From the NCBI RefSeq assembly GCF_036324505.1, contig NC_086365.1, positions 7,250,655-7,314,654 on the forward strand: 64,000 nt of DNA, in the 5' to 3' direction. The notes beneath the pieces are model-generated. The model had not been told where the DNA came from and searched no databases. It was given only the letters and a program-made list of their open reading frames with translations. The translations under genes were made by a program, and so were the position numbers. The DNA comes from Eleginops maclovinus. Its lineage: Eukaryota > Chordata > Actinopteri > Perciformes > Eleginopidae. Of this stretch, positions 48,266-61,760 are shown piece after piece (the first letter of the stretch is position 1; the number at the start of each line of letters is the position of its first letter).

Positions 48266-49999
48266 GAGCACTTCTACACACAGTGTGACTGATGATGATG
48301 GCAAAGTCAATAGTTCTGCCGGCAGGGAGACATTTTCTGCCATAATGAAATGTATGATGCGAGTTTAAATTCAGTTGCCTCACACATTTCCTTTCCACTG
48401 TCAGCACATCTGCATCTCAGCTGCCAGGACATTTAAAAAAGTGTGCGTGAGTGTGTTTGTGTATCCATGTGTGTCAGTTCTTGAATTATGGAGAAACGAG
48501 GCTGCTTTCCTTCAGGGAATGAAACAGAAATAGTTTGTGGAGATGTAAAATCTCCAGGGTGCCTTATCTTAAGTTAAAAATAAGGACTGTTTAAAGTTAC
48601 CTTTTGAAGTTGTTCAAGGATTGCAAGGCCTCCTCTAGTTTCTGATCCAGTGCTTTAAGCCAGGCAACCACAAGGTTTTTTTATCGCAATATGACTTCAA
48701 TTCCTTTAAATGTATTCAACTCAACTCAACATTTGTAAGACTAGCTAACATGGAGTCCGCAAAACAGTATGCTTACATGAAGACTGATATAACAGTTATG
48801 AGTCCTATCTTGATTTTGTTTTCCGTATATCGTCCGTATAATGATTACAAACAACATTAGTATCCATATTCCTATGTATGTGTACTGTGCTGCTGTGAGC
48901 TGAAATTCTTTTGAAATAACTCAGAAAGAGTTGCCACAGCAAAAACATGGCTAAGTTGCATGCACTGGAAGGTGTAGTCTCTAAAAAACGCTTTTTAGGT
49001 ACCTAACTGAAAAGGCTATGGCTAATTATGTTTGGTTAGCAGCATTTCTAGGAGGTAATGTGTGTAACATTAGTTAGTGACAGATAACTACAAAAGTATC
49101 TCAAATACAAAGTACAGATGGCATTACATTTTTGTTAGTGTCACCACCAAATGATGTGTTGAAGGTGAAGAGGCTGTCTCCCTGTGAGTACCGGGGCGCT
49201 TTCAAAGCTTAGAGGCTCTTGCTGGAGTGTGACGTTCAGTGTTGCCTCAGAGAATAACATTTCAGACCAGCAGTTGGACCAAAATGACTGCCGTCCTGCA
49301 GAATAACTGTATAGTTGTGCGACAGAGATATTAAATTCAACAACAGCCTTCCCCAGCGGCTTCATAGTCCAGACCCAGCGGCTCCAGACAGCCTTATGAA
49401 TAAATGAGCGGGGCAAAACGACCCAGCCTGACACTTCTAATTCTCTAATTGACCAGAACACGGGCCCCAAGGCCAGTTCTTGAGATGATGTAGCCTCTTT
49501 GTTGGGTGATACTCACACCTGATTAAGCATGCATGTGATCTTTACTGTGAATGGCAAGTGCAGCCCTTAGCCGGGTCACTCATAGCCGATCTTGACATTT
49601 GCGTTTGTAAAACAAAATCACCAAGTGGTTCAGGAATAACGCATGTGACATACTTATTTGGGTAGGTCACAGAGACGGGATCACTTCATTCTTGTTTGTC
49701 TAAAGAAGTAGAAATGATTATGCAGATAGAATGCAAATGCAGGCAGATTAGCGTAAAAACTACAGAGTTGCATAACTAATGAATATCCCAAAAATACAAA
49801 GGCAGCACTGTCACCCATGCAGATTATTACCTGTCCTTGGCATGTAGAACAGGATTTCCCTAAAGGTGCCTTTAGTCGTGCAGATGGTGTTTTGTGTGCT
49901 TCATGCAGAAAACAGAAAACTTCCAGCTGCGTCTACCCTCTGTCAAGCATGACACAAACTCTGATCTGTAAAACTGTGTCACTGCTGTGCACTAGGGGG

Positions 50000-50546
50000 G
50001 GAATCTTTTGATCATTCACAATTTGATTCTGGATTCCAAAACAATTACTGATTCACAATTGATTTTGATTCAGTAGCCCACATAGGGATGCTAATATCAG
50101 GATTTACTCCAGGCTGCTGTGAACTACTAAAGGCAGTGTGTATCAAATGAGCTTTTATATTTGAAGAAGTTATATCAGCTGATGACAGCTATTATATACC
50201 TACAAAAAAATCAAGTACGAAGGAAAACCCCCCCCAAAAAAGGTAAACTTTCTGTATGCTAAATCTAACAAACAAACACTTTTGGTTTGAATGTTTTAAG
50301 TATTTCTCATTCCTAGCAACTTCAAGAATAATAAATTCAAGTTATAGGCCTACACAACAAAAATAAATATTCATAAGCTTATTGGCAGCTATCCAGATCT
50401 GCCTTCTGATTTCTTGGAAGCGGGTATATTGTGACTTTATGTGAAGGTAAACTGTCTAGTAGATTCCATATTTAGGTTGTTTTGCAGGACAGACAGGTTT
50501 TTTAAAATCACTTTGAATCGACACTGTGAATCAATTCAGAATCGTG
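50000..50546. repeat. Possible MITE-like element with GATTCACAATT ends
   Basis: The left side has TGATTCACAATTGATTTTG (around 50050); the right side has TTTGAATCGACACTGTGAATC (around 50512). These are loosely inverted and typical of a dispersed fish element. The ends could not be fixed. Confidence 0.3.
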
Positions 50547-51479
50547 AGTAAGTACAAATCAAATGTTTAACCTCACTGTCTCCCCTGTTGCTTATTGTAT
50601 GAAACATGTGTGTGTCTGTGTAAAATGTGCTGGTAGCAATCGTTCTAGTGTACTTTCTGTTCCTGTTTCTAATCACAAAATAAAACTTTCACTTTTACTT
50701 TCCCCATCCTTGTCACAACCTGAAACCCCTTGCTTTAGTGGTTTCAGGTTCCACCACACTGACATAAATCAGACTCTAATGAGGCTTTTTGTATGCTGGA
50801 CATGTCACCTGTGAGATTGTTTGCAGAGAGAGTCTCAAATATAGCATCTTCAGTTTGTGCAACACTGAAACACTTTCAACAAAACAACAAGATGAAAGGT
50901 CATTTATAAGCCTGTTTTTTTTCTTGGTTGGGAATCTTTCCTGGAGCATGTGATTAGACATCTCAGCGGGGAACCTTTAGAGGCTTCGCTGACTCTCTGC
51001 CTCAAGGTGTTAGATATATATTAACGTTACTAAAATAAACCACTGCTCAGCAGGTGATGTGCTGTCAGTCTAAAGACTCATAGAAGTCAAACGCAACTTG
51101 AAGTAGGTTATTTTTATGACTTTTATCCTTTGGTGTTTGGGTCGGTTCTCTGACACTTCTCCCTTAAATAGGATAAAGGCAAGGGCAAAGAAGCAAAAAA
51201 GAAGCATCAAACAGGCCAAAGAGCCACATTATTATAAGAAATGTAAACACTGCACACGTAATATATATTATAGTGTGTCGCATTTTATTAAGACTTATCT
51301 GAATGTGTTGTATGTCAAGTGGCTACTTTGTTGTCTGCATCATGAGTAGTGAATAAGAACAGATGGCAAACCCTTAGTTATAGTTTATTAACTTACAATT
51401 AGTAAGTTAATTGAGCTGTCAATTGACAGAAAATGACAATCTTTAAATTGTCTGTTCATAAAGCATCCTGAGACCAAGC

Positions 51480-51670
51480 AAGACCAATAGTTAAGACATT
51501 CAACCAAAATCCACAACTGCCCACTAGCTAGTGGAGCTGGAAGAAGTCAGAGGATAAACCAAAGTCATTGGATGTTATCCTCAGGAGACCATGAATCCTA
51601 TAGCTGTTGAGGTATTTAAGTCTAAGTCTAAAGTGGTGGACCAACTAACAGACGGAGCTGAGAGCCACTC
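51480..51670 (+). repeat. Dispersed fish repeat fragment (family A)
   Basis: AGTCAGAGGATAAACCAAAG, TCAGGAGACCATGAATCCTA, AGCTGTTGAGGTATTTAAGT and AAAGTGGTGGACCAACTAAC match the later part of the family seen in reverse at 40085-40330. Confidence 0.5.
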
Positions 51671-54600
51671 TAAAAGCGTAGCTAAAAAGTAATTAATTAT
51701 CTAGCAAAAAAAAGATTGGCCTGTTTTATTATTTGTTAATTAAACGTGTGCAGTTTAGCAAATGGGACATTTATTTTATTTCGATTTTTTCCTCTTACTC
51801 AATGACCTCAGGGAACCATAATTGGGAAAGGAAATCTGATGATTCTGCAGCCTTGTCTGCTCATTTCCAAATCCACAGGCCTTAAACATGAACCATGTGC
51901 CAGATTAGCTCCTCCACCCTCGCCCCGTGCTTCCCGCTCCCCCTTTTGCTTTTCTACACACGAGCTGTAAAGCTGTACAGATGCTTTTGTACCTTGGGGA
52001 CTGACATCGCCGTGTAGGAACGCTGCCAAGCTGGTACAGTAAGATAGGCACGCAACGCTCTGCTATTCCCAGCAGATAAGCCCGCTGAAAGAAAGCAGAG
52101 AGGAAGCAGGCGAGTGGTTGAGTCTAGCATACTACAGGGGTCAGTGGCTCGATTATCTACCCTCTCTGAGGCCCTCCATTGTTGCCGAGGGCCCATCTTA
52201 TCTCCAGGCACTAGATCTCTGACTCAAATGAATAATCACACCCCTTATCGCCACGTGGGCTCAATCCATCCCCGGCATACTGCGCTTCATGGGATTCAGA
52301 GAGCAGCTTTTTATCTGCAGTGGTCAAGTATTTATCTGCGTGCATCTGTTTCAGAGTGTGTGTAGGAAAGTATACAGAGCTGAAAATTGGTTTTAGAGAG
52401 AGTGATGAGCAAGTGGTGGACATTTTTTAAGGAAATAGTAATGAACCTCTGCCCTGAGAAGGACCTCACTGTAATCCCCCTGATGATCTTTTATTGACTG
52501 GCTGTCATTGTGCTCTTCAGCCCTAAAGGACACCATATGTCATTGGCTAGTTGTTCAGAAATTGCAAAACTGAACCCCGGCCCAATTGAGTAATCTGTAA
52601 AAAGAAGCTTTAGATGTTTCCGAGGAGATAAATTGTTTCATAAACATCGCCCACACGCAGAATTCAGCTGGATGCTCTGTCTTTGTGATAGCTGTAGTCA
52701 CATGGCATTAAGCGGGGCATTGTTTGAAAATGCACTACAGGCCACGTTACGACGCCAGCACCTAATTATTTCAGCAAAAACATTTTGCAACCGCCACACA
52801 CACAAGGAGTCAAAACCGTTTTCTATGCTGAACTTCAACAAGGTAAACAAAAAAGAGGTAATAGTTATGTGTGACTTCCACAATTGTTCAACTTAAAGAA
52901 CACAAAAAGAAAGCAAAGTTAAATTTGGGCGACAATGGGTTTAATCTGAGTAATCTGAGTCTTTGACAAAGGAAATTATAGCTTTTACTAAAAAGAAGAA
53001 ATCATTCTGAGCTGGCTACTTTATAACAAGTATGGCCTTTTGGTTTTGTTTCCATGATGTCCACGTGTTGCATCTCACATGAGTTTTTATAAAGAAGTGA
53101 CGAACGTCACTTTTTTGGGTAATTCCCATTTTTGGTACATGTTAAACAGGAAGAACGCCCTTCTACAAAGATATTTAGAATAAGAAAAAAGGTAAGAGAG
53201 GGAGAGGAGGTTGCAGGATTGACAAATGGAGGGACGTGTGAGAGCAGAGCGCCCTGTTGAATGAGCATGCTCGAGTGCAGAATGGATTCTGCCATAATGA
53301 AACCATTACCCTCACAAAGAGCGCTCGATGACGAAGTAGCAGGAAGAAATCATGTTGAAAGAGAAGTCTAAATTCCACCACATACCTGCAGTCAACCCGG
53401 CAACCTGCTAACAAGAGCATAGTTGATCCTGTTCAGTTATTTTCTGCTTTTTAGATTCTCTGTGTGAACAAAAAAAGGCTCACGGAACTATTAAAGGAGA
53501 AATGACTTAAATGAAATGTTGGTTGTATAGGTGAGTTTCGTTATCGCAGTCACAGTGAAGAGTCTTACATTTATAGCACCATTTTCCAGCAGTTCAAGTT
53601 TAATGTTGGAAGCAGACAGATTGCAGATCCTGATGGCTTCTTAATTAAGTCCAGGCTTAGTAAGTCTCAGTGCTTTTAATTTGATCACAGTGTGTAGAAG
53701 TGAACCAACACCTCCCGAACTTTTATTAGCTCTTCAGTGAATCACTGGGCACTAAAACAGCAAGACATGTGCATCGATGGGGATGTCTTTTCAATGTAAT
53801 GAGGACGGATGTGATAAGAGGAATGTTGTAGTTCATTACAATTCGGGGGAAATTATGTGTTTCCCGATACCAGTTTGATACCTCGTTAAAAACAAAAACA
53901 ATAAATCCTATGTACTTCAATTTTTGTTTACCCACAATTTGGGTGATGTCACGATTCAGGTCTGCGCTCTCCAATCAAGCTTAGCCTAATATTGCTCGTA
54001 GTGCTAAAACATTTTTAAAGTTGGCCACTTAACAGTTTAAGGCACGTACTTTAAGTAAATGTTTATTAGTAAGTATGTATAACAAGTTTGTGAAGGGTCA
54101 ATTGGTGATACAGCCTTTGTCATCATGAAGATAAACATTAAAGCCATGACCTTAAATCGTCAGCAGCAGGAAGTCACCGCTCAACCACAGCACGTACACA
54201 CACTTGGCTGACGAAGCAAACTATCGATGTGGAGCGGCACATAAACACTGGGCCCTGCGGAAACATTTCCACATGTTCTTGTATCGGTTTTACACGTGAG
54301 CAGCTCTCCGCTACAGTTGTCTCACATGCTTTAACTGAGGGTTCATGCTGTCATTTTAACTCCAAATATCTCTAAACAGCGTGTGTGTAATTGACTCAAA
54401 TCACACACTGACCAACAGAGTGACCTGAGGGGATCGCCTGCAGGGGTTTATTGTTTGTTCACTTTACAGCATGTTTGTTCAGGCTATTTCGGCAAATCAA
54501 TGGCAAACACCGTGGAAAAATCAAACTAATGCGAGAAAAATGTATCGTTGTTCGACAAATATGACTGGCGATAGTATAGTAGTGTTCATTTTCATGTGTG

Positions 54601-54779
54601 TGTTAATTTCTTTGACCATTACAGTCACTGTTACATACAGCAATTGAAATGATATACTTTACACACACAGCGATAATTCACTTATTTAGTTGTGATGGAT
54701 TTGATCAGTTAACAAACATCGTCACTATTTTAAATCAGACATAAAACTGTAAACACATACTGTTTAAGTGATTTAAATA

Positions 54780-54885
54780 AATGCACATCTCAAAAAAAAC
54801 AAACAATACAATAAATGACAAAATAAATAATAATAAAATTAATACAAATAAATATTAAAAATAATAAATAAATGATAGTGTTAAC
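54780..54885. repeat. AAATAA-type low-complexity stretch
   Basis: Irregular AATAAATAATA-like sequence, nearly all A and T. Confidence 0.7.
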
Positions 54886-56181
54886 AATAAGTGCTCTTTT
54901 TGCTTCAGACTAAAGAGAGAAGAAACCTTAAAAACTGGCAACTCTAATATTTAATTATTGATAAATTAAACCTAAGCAGCAAGAAGTGTCAAATAAAAGG
55001 GAGAAACCCGGTAAAATACTAAATCAGTGGTTACAGAGTTGTATTGATGTACTTCAGGTCAATTATCATTTGCTAGAGCTTTTTCACTGAGTTGTACCAA
55101 TGTATTTAAATTAAACTGTAAAATAAAAGGCAAGGATCTCTTGTAAAGGTCAAATCAAAATAAAGAAATCATCTGTATTCATAGTGAACAGGGAGAGGGG
55201 TATTCAAATCTTCCAAAATCTGTATTATAATTGGGAGTAACAGAGCACTTGATGTCTTTAAAAAAAGTTTTTAAAGACAAATCTTTTCTGAAAGTCATTT
55301 TCTCTCTCTCATCATTTTCTGCAGCACATTAGATCGCGTTGCCATGGTGACCAAATCCAGTGCAAAGAATCGGGGCAATTACGGGAACATTACCTTCATT
55401 ACAGTGTGTGGGAGTGTAGTCATAGTTGGTTGGGGTTGTGCGGATATGAAACCGCCATTTATTTAATTTAAAAATGGGGACTGAGTCATGAATCTACTGG
55501 TTTGATGGATTGTTCAATGTTTTTTCTCTTTCTAAATTGTTCTTTAAAAAAGAAATCTGATTATGTTTTACGGAGAGTGTGTTGTCTTTACAAAAAGAAA
55601 CACAAGCTTCTAAAAGCTGAACTGCTCGTATTTGTCTCTCTGGCCCTTTCCATACCATTCTCAGCAGAACCCCTTTAAATTTATGGGCCCGTTATGGCTT
55701 CTTAATTTAAATCACAGCCACAGCGTATGGCTTGTGGAGGAGGCCATTACTGCTCCACTCTGAGTTGAGAGATGACCTGGGTCACGGATGACATCAGAAA
55801 GTCTCATTCCCGCAGCCAGAGTCTCCCAAATTTCGGCACCGCAACGAGGTGGCAGATCTGGCAGATCTGGCAGAGTCTTCTTCCTCTGCTGCTGCCGCCG
55901 GGATTTTCATCTCATTTGAGTTATTGCTTTCAAAGGGAAGTTTTTGGGCTGGAACTTTGCAAATAAAAACTTTCCCAGCAGCAATTAGACATAGGAAGAA
56001 AAAATTACATTACATATTATTTTTCTAGAATCATTCCTAACATTGCAGGGCTTAATATGTCTGAACTCCTGGTTTCATTATCGCTGCACTGAGACTGAAG
56101 CTGTACGGTATCTTTGGTGATCATCTGTCACTCTGCCTTAGCGAATAAACTGTAAGACAAAAACCTGAGCATGCAAGCATG

Positions 56182-56184
<3 letters not shown>

Positions 56185-56233
<49 letters not shown>
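56185..56233. repeat. (AC)n microsatellite, about 49 bp
   Basis: Pure AC array directly after a GCATGCAAGCATGCAT palindromic stretch. Confidence 0.97.
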
Positions 56234-56234
<1 letters not shown>

Positions 56235-56484
56235 TTATGTAGTACCATTCTTGTGAAGACTGTCAAAAAATTACGAATAACCTTATCCATCACAAAGATA
56301 TGCATTACACCTATTATTATACTCCTTATTTTATGGAACCTATTTTAAATTAGGAGAAAAGTTAGACATCAGTATACACTTTCATTCGCTGCCAATGTGC
56401 TGCACAGTAAAATTAGTATATAAAAAGGACAACCTGTTGTTTCATTTTGAATTGATAAAACAAACAAGATATAAAAGCAATGGT

Positions 56485-56610
56485 ACTGTATCTGTGTTCA
56501 GTCTATGCTAAGCTAATTAGCTTTAGCTTCATATCTACCTTGCAGACAAGTGGTAAAGTAATAAGATAGCTAGTGATCTCATCTCCTGACAAGAAAGGAA
56601 AATATTGAAT
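56485..56610 (+). repeat. Dispersed fish repeat fragment (family B)
   Basis: TATGCTAAGCTAATTAGC, TAGCTTCATATCTACC and TCATCTCCTGACAAGAAAGG match, from memory, a frequent teleost repeat of the taagctaacc / cttctcatct / gcaagaaagc type. Confidence 0.45.
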
Positions 56611-59600
56611 GACTTCTTTTAGCGCTTAAGCCCCTTAAAGAAGTGAGGAGTGGCCAAAATGTCCTGACTTTCCCCCAAAAATGTCTAGGATTAATTTAAT
56701 GGTCATCTCAATGACATAAGCACAAGACTACACACACACTAAAACCTCCCTTCCCTTACACACAGCGTCGCTCATCACTCACCATTACATCATGCAATTA
56801 AAGTAGAGCATAAGAACTTCGGCTGGGCTTATTTCCAAACACAGTGTAAGTCAGAATTGATTTCCCCTCAACACAGCCCCACTCTGGCAGGAAAACAACG
56901 CTGTACATTTTGCGATTAATGTGGCAGATCAGATATTGCCGATGCCACAACACACTCACACACTGATCGAGCACACGCCCTACCATGCGGGATCAGCCAT
57001 CATAATAAAAAGAGTCTCAGGAGTGATGAATTATGGGTAATTATGGGGTAATTGCAGCCCGTTAAGGGGACAACTAGTCTCAAGTCTCTATTTATGAACA
57101 CCTCATGAATATTAATTGTTTGAAGTAGCGATATATGGCTGAATTACTCATTAACGAAAACTAATTTATGGGAAGCACACATGCTCTAGGGGTGAAAGGA
57201 ACTTTGTTGAGTTATATAGGTAAACGCTAAGTGGTGGACAGAGCTAAAGAAATACAGCTTTATGAGCAAAATAACTTTGAAGTCAATTTTGGGCTGAAGC
57301 CAAATACGCTGGTGGAGCAATGTTTTTTTGTTCTGGAATCAATATTTAAACATTACAACAAATTGTTCTTCCATTTCCCACTCAAAAAACACTGATCGGG
57401 GCACAGTGTTCAGGTTCCTTTCATACCCTTATAGCACTATGGATTTATCTCCTATATATCTATCTAGTAAGACTGCACTTACTGGCTTTAACAGCACAAG
57501 GACAAAGGCTCTCACATCCCCCTATAATGCAGGAGCAGACAGCGCAAGACGCCCACCGGGGAAGGCTCCTCTGCCAGTTCTCACTTATTAGTATGGCTGG
57601 CTGAGCGTGCACACACCCGGAGGGAAGCGGATGTTGAGATGGTGGGTGGTGCCGGGCAGAAGGAGCTACTTCACTGTTCCTCGGGATAGTTTTAGTCTAT
57701 GTGAGCGGGGTCAGGGACCATATATTGTCTGCCCTTTTTTGTTTTCAGCTGCCTTGTTGGAGTGCAACTGCTAACTCACCTTTATTTATTGGAAGAACTT
57801 CCTATAGATGAGGACAAGGGATCATTCGGAGAGCATCTTCAGCTCCTTTCTCCTGGTGGAGAATTATTTTAATTCTCGTTGGAGGTGGAGGTGTCAGAGG
57901 ATTCTGAGCAGCGTTTTAATATTCTCAGCTATATGTTTCTTGTTTTTGTACACCTTATTCTTCTCTACCTTTCTCACTTTCGATATTTGTTTTGCCTCCT
58001 TTTTAGTCATTGTCTCTCTTTATTGAATTTGATCTCTGCATTACTGTCCAAATATTGAGGTCAATAATGTATCTCTGGGTTAGGCTTGATGTTTAGGGTG
58101 TTGCAATGGATAATTCAATCAGAACCTTTGCTTGAATACGTCCAGAGGAGAGCAGATGGTTTTAGTTATATGCATATAAACCCTCTGGGAATCTAGTGAG
58201 AAATCCAGCTACTATGTTACAGAAAACTCTGTAAGAAGTTAAGCTATAGTGCATTACTGCAAGTATTGCCTTTTTGTGCCAGCACTGTAACGCTGAGGCT
58301 ACATTTTAATGCAGAGTCGATAAACAGATAATGGCAAGTCTGGATGAAATAATGACAGGCATGCTGGTAATCCCCCCCCCCTGCACACTTTATGTGGACT
58401 GTATCATTGACCCAACAAGTGCTGGTGATCAATGTCCCATGTGAGTGAGTGTGACATTACTATCTTTGGGCAACAGGCAGCTAGCACGTGTCCACGGCAA
58501 CAACACAGAGCCATGGGCTTCTCTGCTGAACACACACACATCAACAGACTCTGAAATCATTTAAAGGGAGGTAGGAGGAGAACCTGTGGCTGGTGGTGTG
58601 AAGAGAACATGGCAGGAAGTGTGACTCATGTTAACACATGCAGGTGAAGGAGTGACCTTTTGTATTCAGTGAAAAAGACAAAGGATAATGTTAAAGGTTA
58701 TCAAGGTATGTGAGTGAGGTACAAATCAGGAACACACTGGAACATGGGAAGAACGTGATGAGTCACATATAGGGACTAAATGTAATTTTCTGCAGCTGGA
58801 GGTAAACAACAAAACAGATTTGTATACGTTTTAAGATTGTTGGAAACATACACGACTCAACACAATCGGTTGTGTCTTTTATGCACTTTTTAGTGCGTAA
58901 ATGTTTACAAAATGTTACTAAAAATGTCTGGAGTCTCTTCCTTTGTAGCTCCATCACCTGTTGTCTGACCCGGAGGTGGACCGGCCGACTCTCAGTCAGA
59001 GCTCAGTGGAGCGAGAGTCCAGTTCAAAAGACAGGAACCTGCACCCATGGAGTCACCGCTGAGGCAGCAGCCCTTTATCTCTGCTCAACTCCAGCTAACA
59101 AGCTCAATTACAGCGGTCACAGCTGCAGGAGCCTGTGCTGCTCACAGTAGTTAGCTTCAGTGGGAAAAGTTTGTAGCTTACATAGCTTTATTTTTTACAA
59201 CTAAGTGGGATAAAGGTGATAGCACAAGTGGGGGTTAAGCTGTAGTTGATATTTCTAGTTCTAACAGCCATTCTTTCAAAACCTGTGATGTTGCTAAAAT
59301 AAAGGTTAACTAAACAGTCAGGTTTTTAAGTATTGTCTCATTTAAAAACTCCTCTATTGATGGATACAACAAAAGAGAATACGTAATTTAAAATGAATAC
59401 AAATATTTATTTATTTGTTAGATATTAAATTAATATATGCAATAGAATATAAAATAGAATAGAATATAAATGTATATGACATTAAAGTAAAAAATCACAT
59501 CCATGCCCTGATTCAAAGAGAAAGCTGTGATAGCGTACAACACAGTGCTCAACTGAGGAGAGGAGGTTGTCTGAAGGTATTTATACAGTCGGGGGGGGAT

Positions 59601-60189
59601 GTGCCAAATAGACTCATCTGCAGCGAGTAAAAATCATGTTGTCAGCTTTTAGGGTTTGGTAAGGTCAGACTGTCATTGGTTTATTCTTTAAAAAAAGAGG
59701 CGGAGAGAGCCACCAGGGACACACAGAGAGTACCTACATGTACAGTGGGGGTTTTCTGGCAGCCATATTGGAGCTTATCTCCCCCACGGTAGGCGAGCAG
59801 ACTAACAGGCGCCCCGGGTTTTAAACAAGATGATGACAAATTCAGATTTCCATTTGGTTTCGCAGTGGCAGTTTATCACAAATTACAGTCATGTTGTGAT
59901 TATTTTTTACATTTATTTGCCTTTAATTACAGCAGAGAGAGGAGGGAATAACTGGAGATAAATAAAGCTCCCTGGTCAGATTCATGCTCTGGCTGTTTCA
60001 TGGTAAGCTTACAAAACAAGAAAACTGTGGTGTGTCAATGTTACACCAGCCAAGCTGTATTAGCCAGGATGACAATGAAATAATAGTTTGTCCTTATATA
60101 TGTCCTCATAATTTAGTTTCCCCACAGAAGCAAAAGGCTTATAAAATAAAACTGTCTACAGTTAGGCTTAAAGCTCTCTGAAGATGTTC

Positions 60190-60425
60190 CTTGGCATCTA
60201 AATGCTAATTTGAAGATGCTAACATGCTTACAATGACTGCGCTAATGTGCTTTGTTTTTTTAGATAACATTTGCTAATTAGCACCAAACAAAAACCAGCC
60301 GAGGCTGATGGGAATATTATCAGTTTTGCATAAATACGGTCATAAATTACCTGATAATGGTGCTGGATGACAAAGTAATAGATCAAAGTGATTACAATTA
60401 AACCTGTGATGAACATCTGTACTAA
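60190..60425 (+). repeat. Dispersed fish repeat fragment (family A)
   Basis: GAAGATGCTAACATGCTTAC, ACATTTGCTAATTAGCACC, GAGGCTGATGGGAATATTAT and TGGTGCTGGATGACAAAGTA run in the order of the common teleost repeat, and share GATGCTAACATG with the 48.2-kb fragment. Confidence 0.5.
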
Positions 60426-61727
60426 GTATAGTAATAAGCATCAGCAATTCACATAAACACATATGCTAGAGGTAAGGTCAAGACATTACGAGGCATTTTT
60501 TGAAAATGTGTTGTTGAGTTTTAACTTCAAATACATTTAAAGCCATTTACCCAAGTAATTACCTGAGTCTAATTGGAGAAAACGTTTATCTGAAACCCCT
60601 AAAAAGGCACAATTAACCTTTGATTTGTTCACATTCAGAATGAAATTATGTTCTCTGGCCTTTATCCTCTTCATTATATCTTGTGTTAGTTTTACATTTG
60701 CATTCCCGTTTCACTGAGTCAGCACTGAATGCCTCAAAGTCTCACTTCTTTCAGAAAACTTTCCTCACTCATTCAATACTTCCTTTAGACTTACTCAAGC
60801 ATCACAGAAACATTCTGTCCTGGATATGCAAAGCTCTTCGAAAATATCAAAGCAGCTAAAATATCTTTCATTTTTGTCCTTCTTTGCTCTCTCTGGTCTA
60901 GTTTCTATTATACTGGAGAATATTTGATGCCTCATTGATTCAATAGAGATGGGAAAAGTTCTCCGAAGAGTCTTCTACCTTCCTTTTTTGATACAAGCAT
61001 AGCTCAATCGCTGACCATGTTTTGGTTCAGCTGGCCTCTGAAACAACGCTCTATACAAGCTAATCTTTTACTTTCTGCTGATTTACTAAAGTGCTTCTTC
61101 GGTGTTCCCATTAGTATTCAAATCTCCTCTCAGGCCTGTCTTATGGGTACTGCTGTGCATCCGTGGGGAGTCAAGTAAATGTCATTATTTTCTGGGAGAT
61201 AATTGGACACAGGAACATTGCAGAAGGGATTTTCTACTCTGACAGCCTGACATCCAGGTTAAGTTATGTTCACATCGGCACTTCTGCATCGGGAAATACT
61301 TGGCCTGAAACGGATGCTCTGACACATCTGTGAATTTTTTTTTTTACATGGATCACAATTCCTAGCAAATATGCTCCCCTCAACCTCTTCTGTCAAATTA
61401 TTCATTAAAATTCAGAGCTGATGAATTTATACAGACGTGAACGGAAAAACATCTCTCTGGGACTATCGTCTAAGTGACAAAGTTCTTCTGGCGGTCAAAC
61501 GTGACCATACTGCACCACTTAAAAACTCAACACATGAGCAGATTTGATCCTGATTTAATAAACACATTTTAACACAAGGCATTTTTCAAACTGCTTACAA
61601 AAAAGCTTAAAAGCATTAAGAAATAGTGCAACAGAAACACATTCTACAAATTCCATTTAATTCAAACACAAACTACAACAGAAAAAGACCAGGGTTTTCT
61701 AGAAAAATACAGTATGAAGGTGCTTAC

Positions 61728-61760
61728 CTCACTTCCGGCCCAAATAATGGCCCCGCCCAC
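61728..61760 (-). promoter_or_regulatory. Minimal promoter-like cluster antisense to abtb3
   Basis: On the minus strand a GC-box GGGCGGGG (61751-61758), an ETS site CCGGAAGT (61731-61738) and a donor GAG|GTAAGC directly after 61728. It could be a TATA-less promoter with a very short first exon; equally it could be a chance grouping. Confidence 0.25.
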
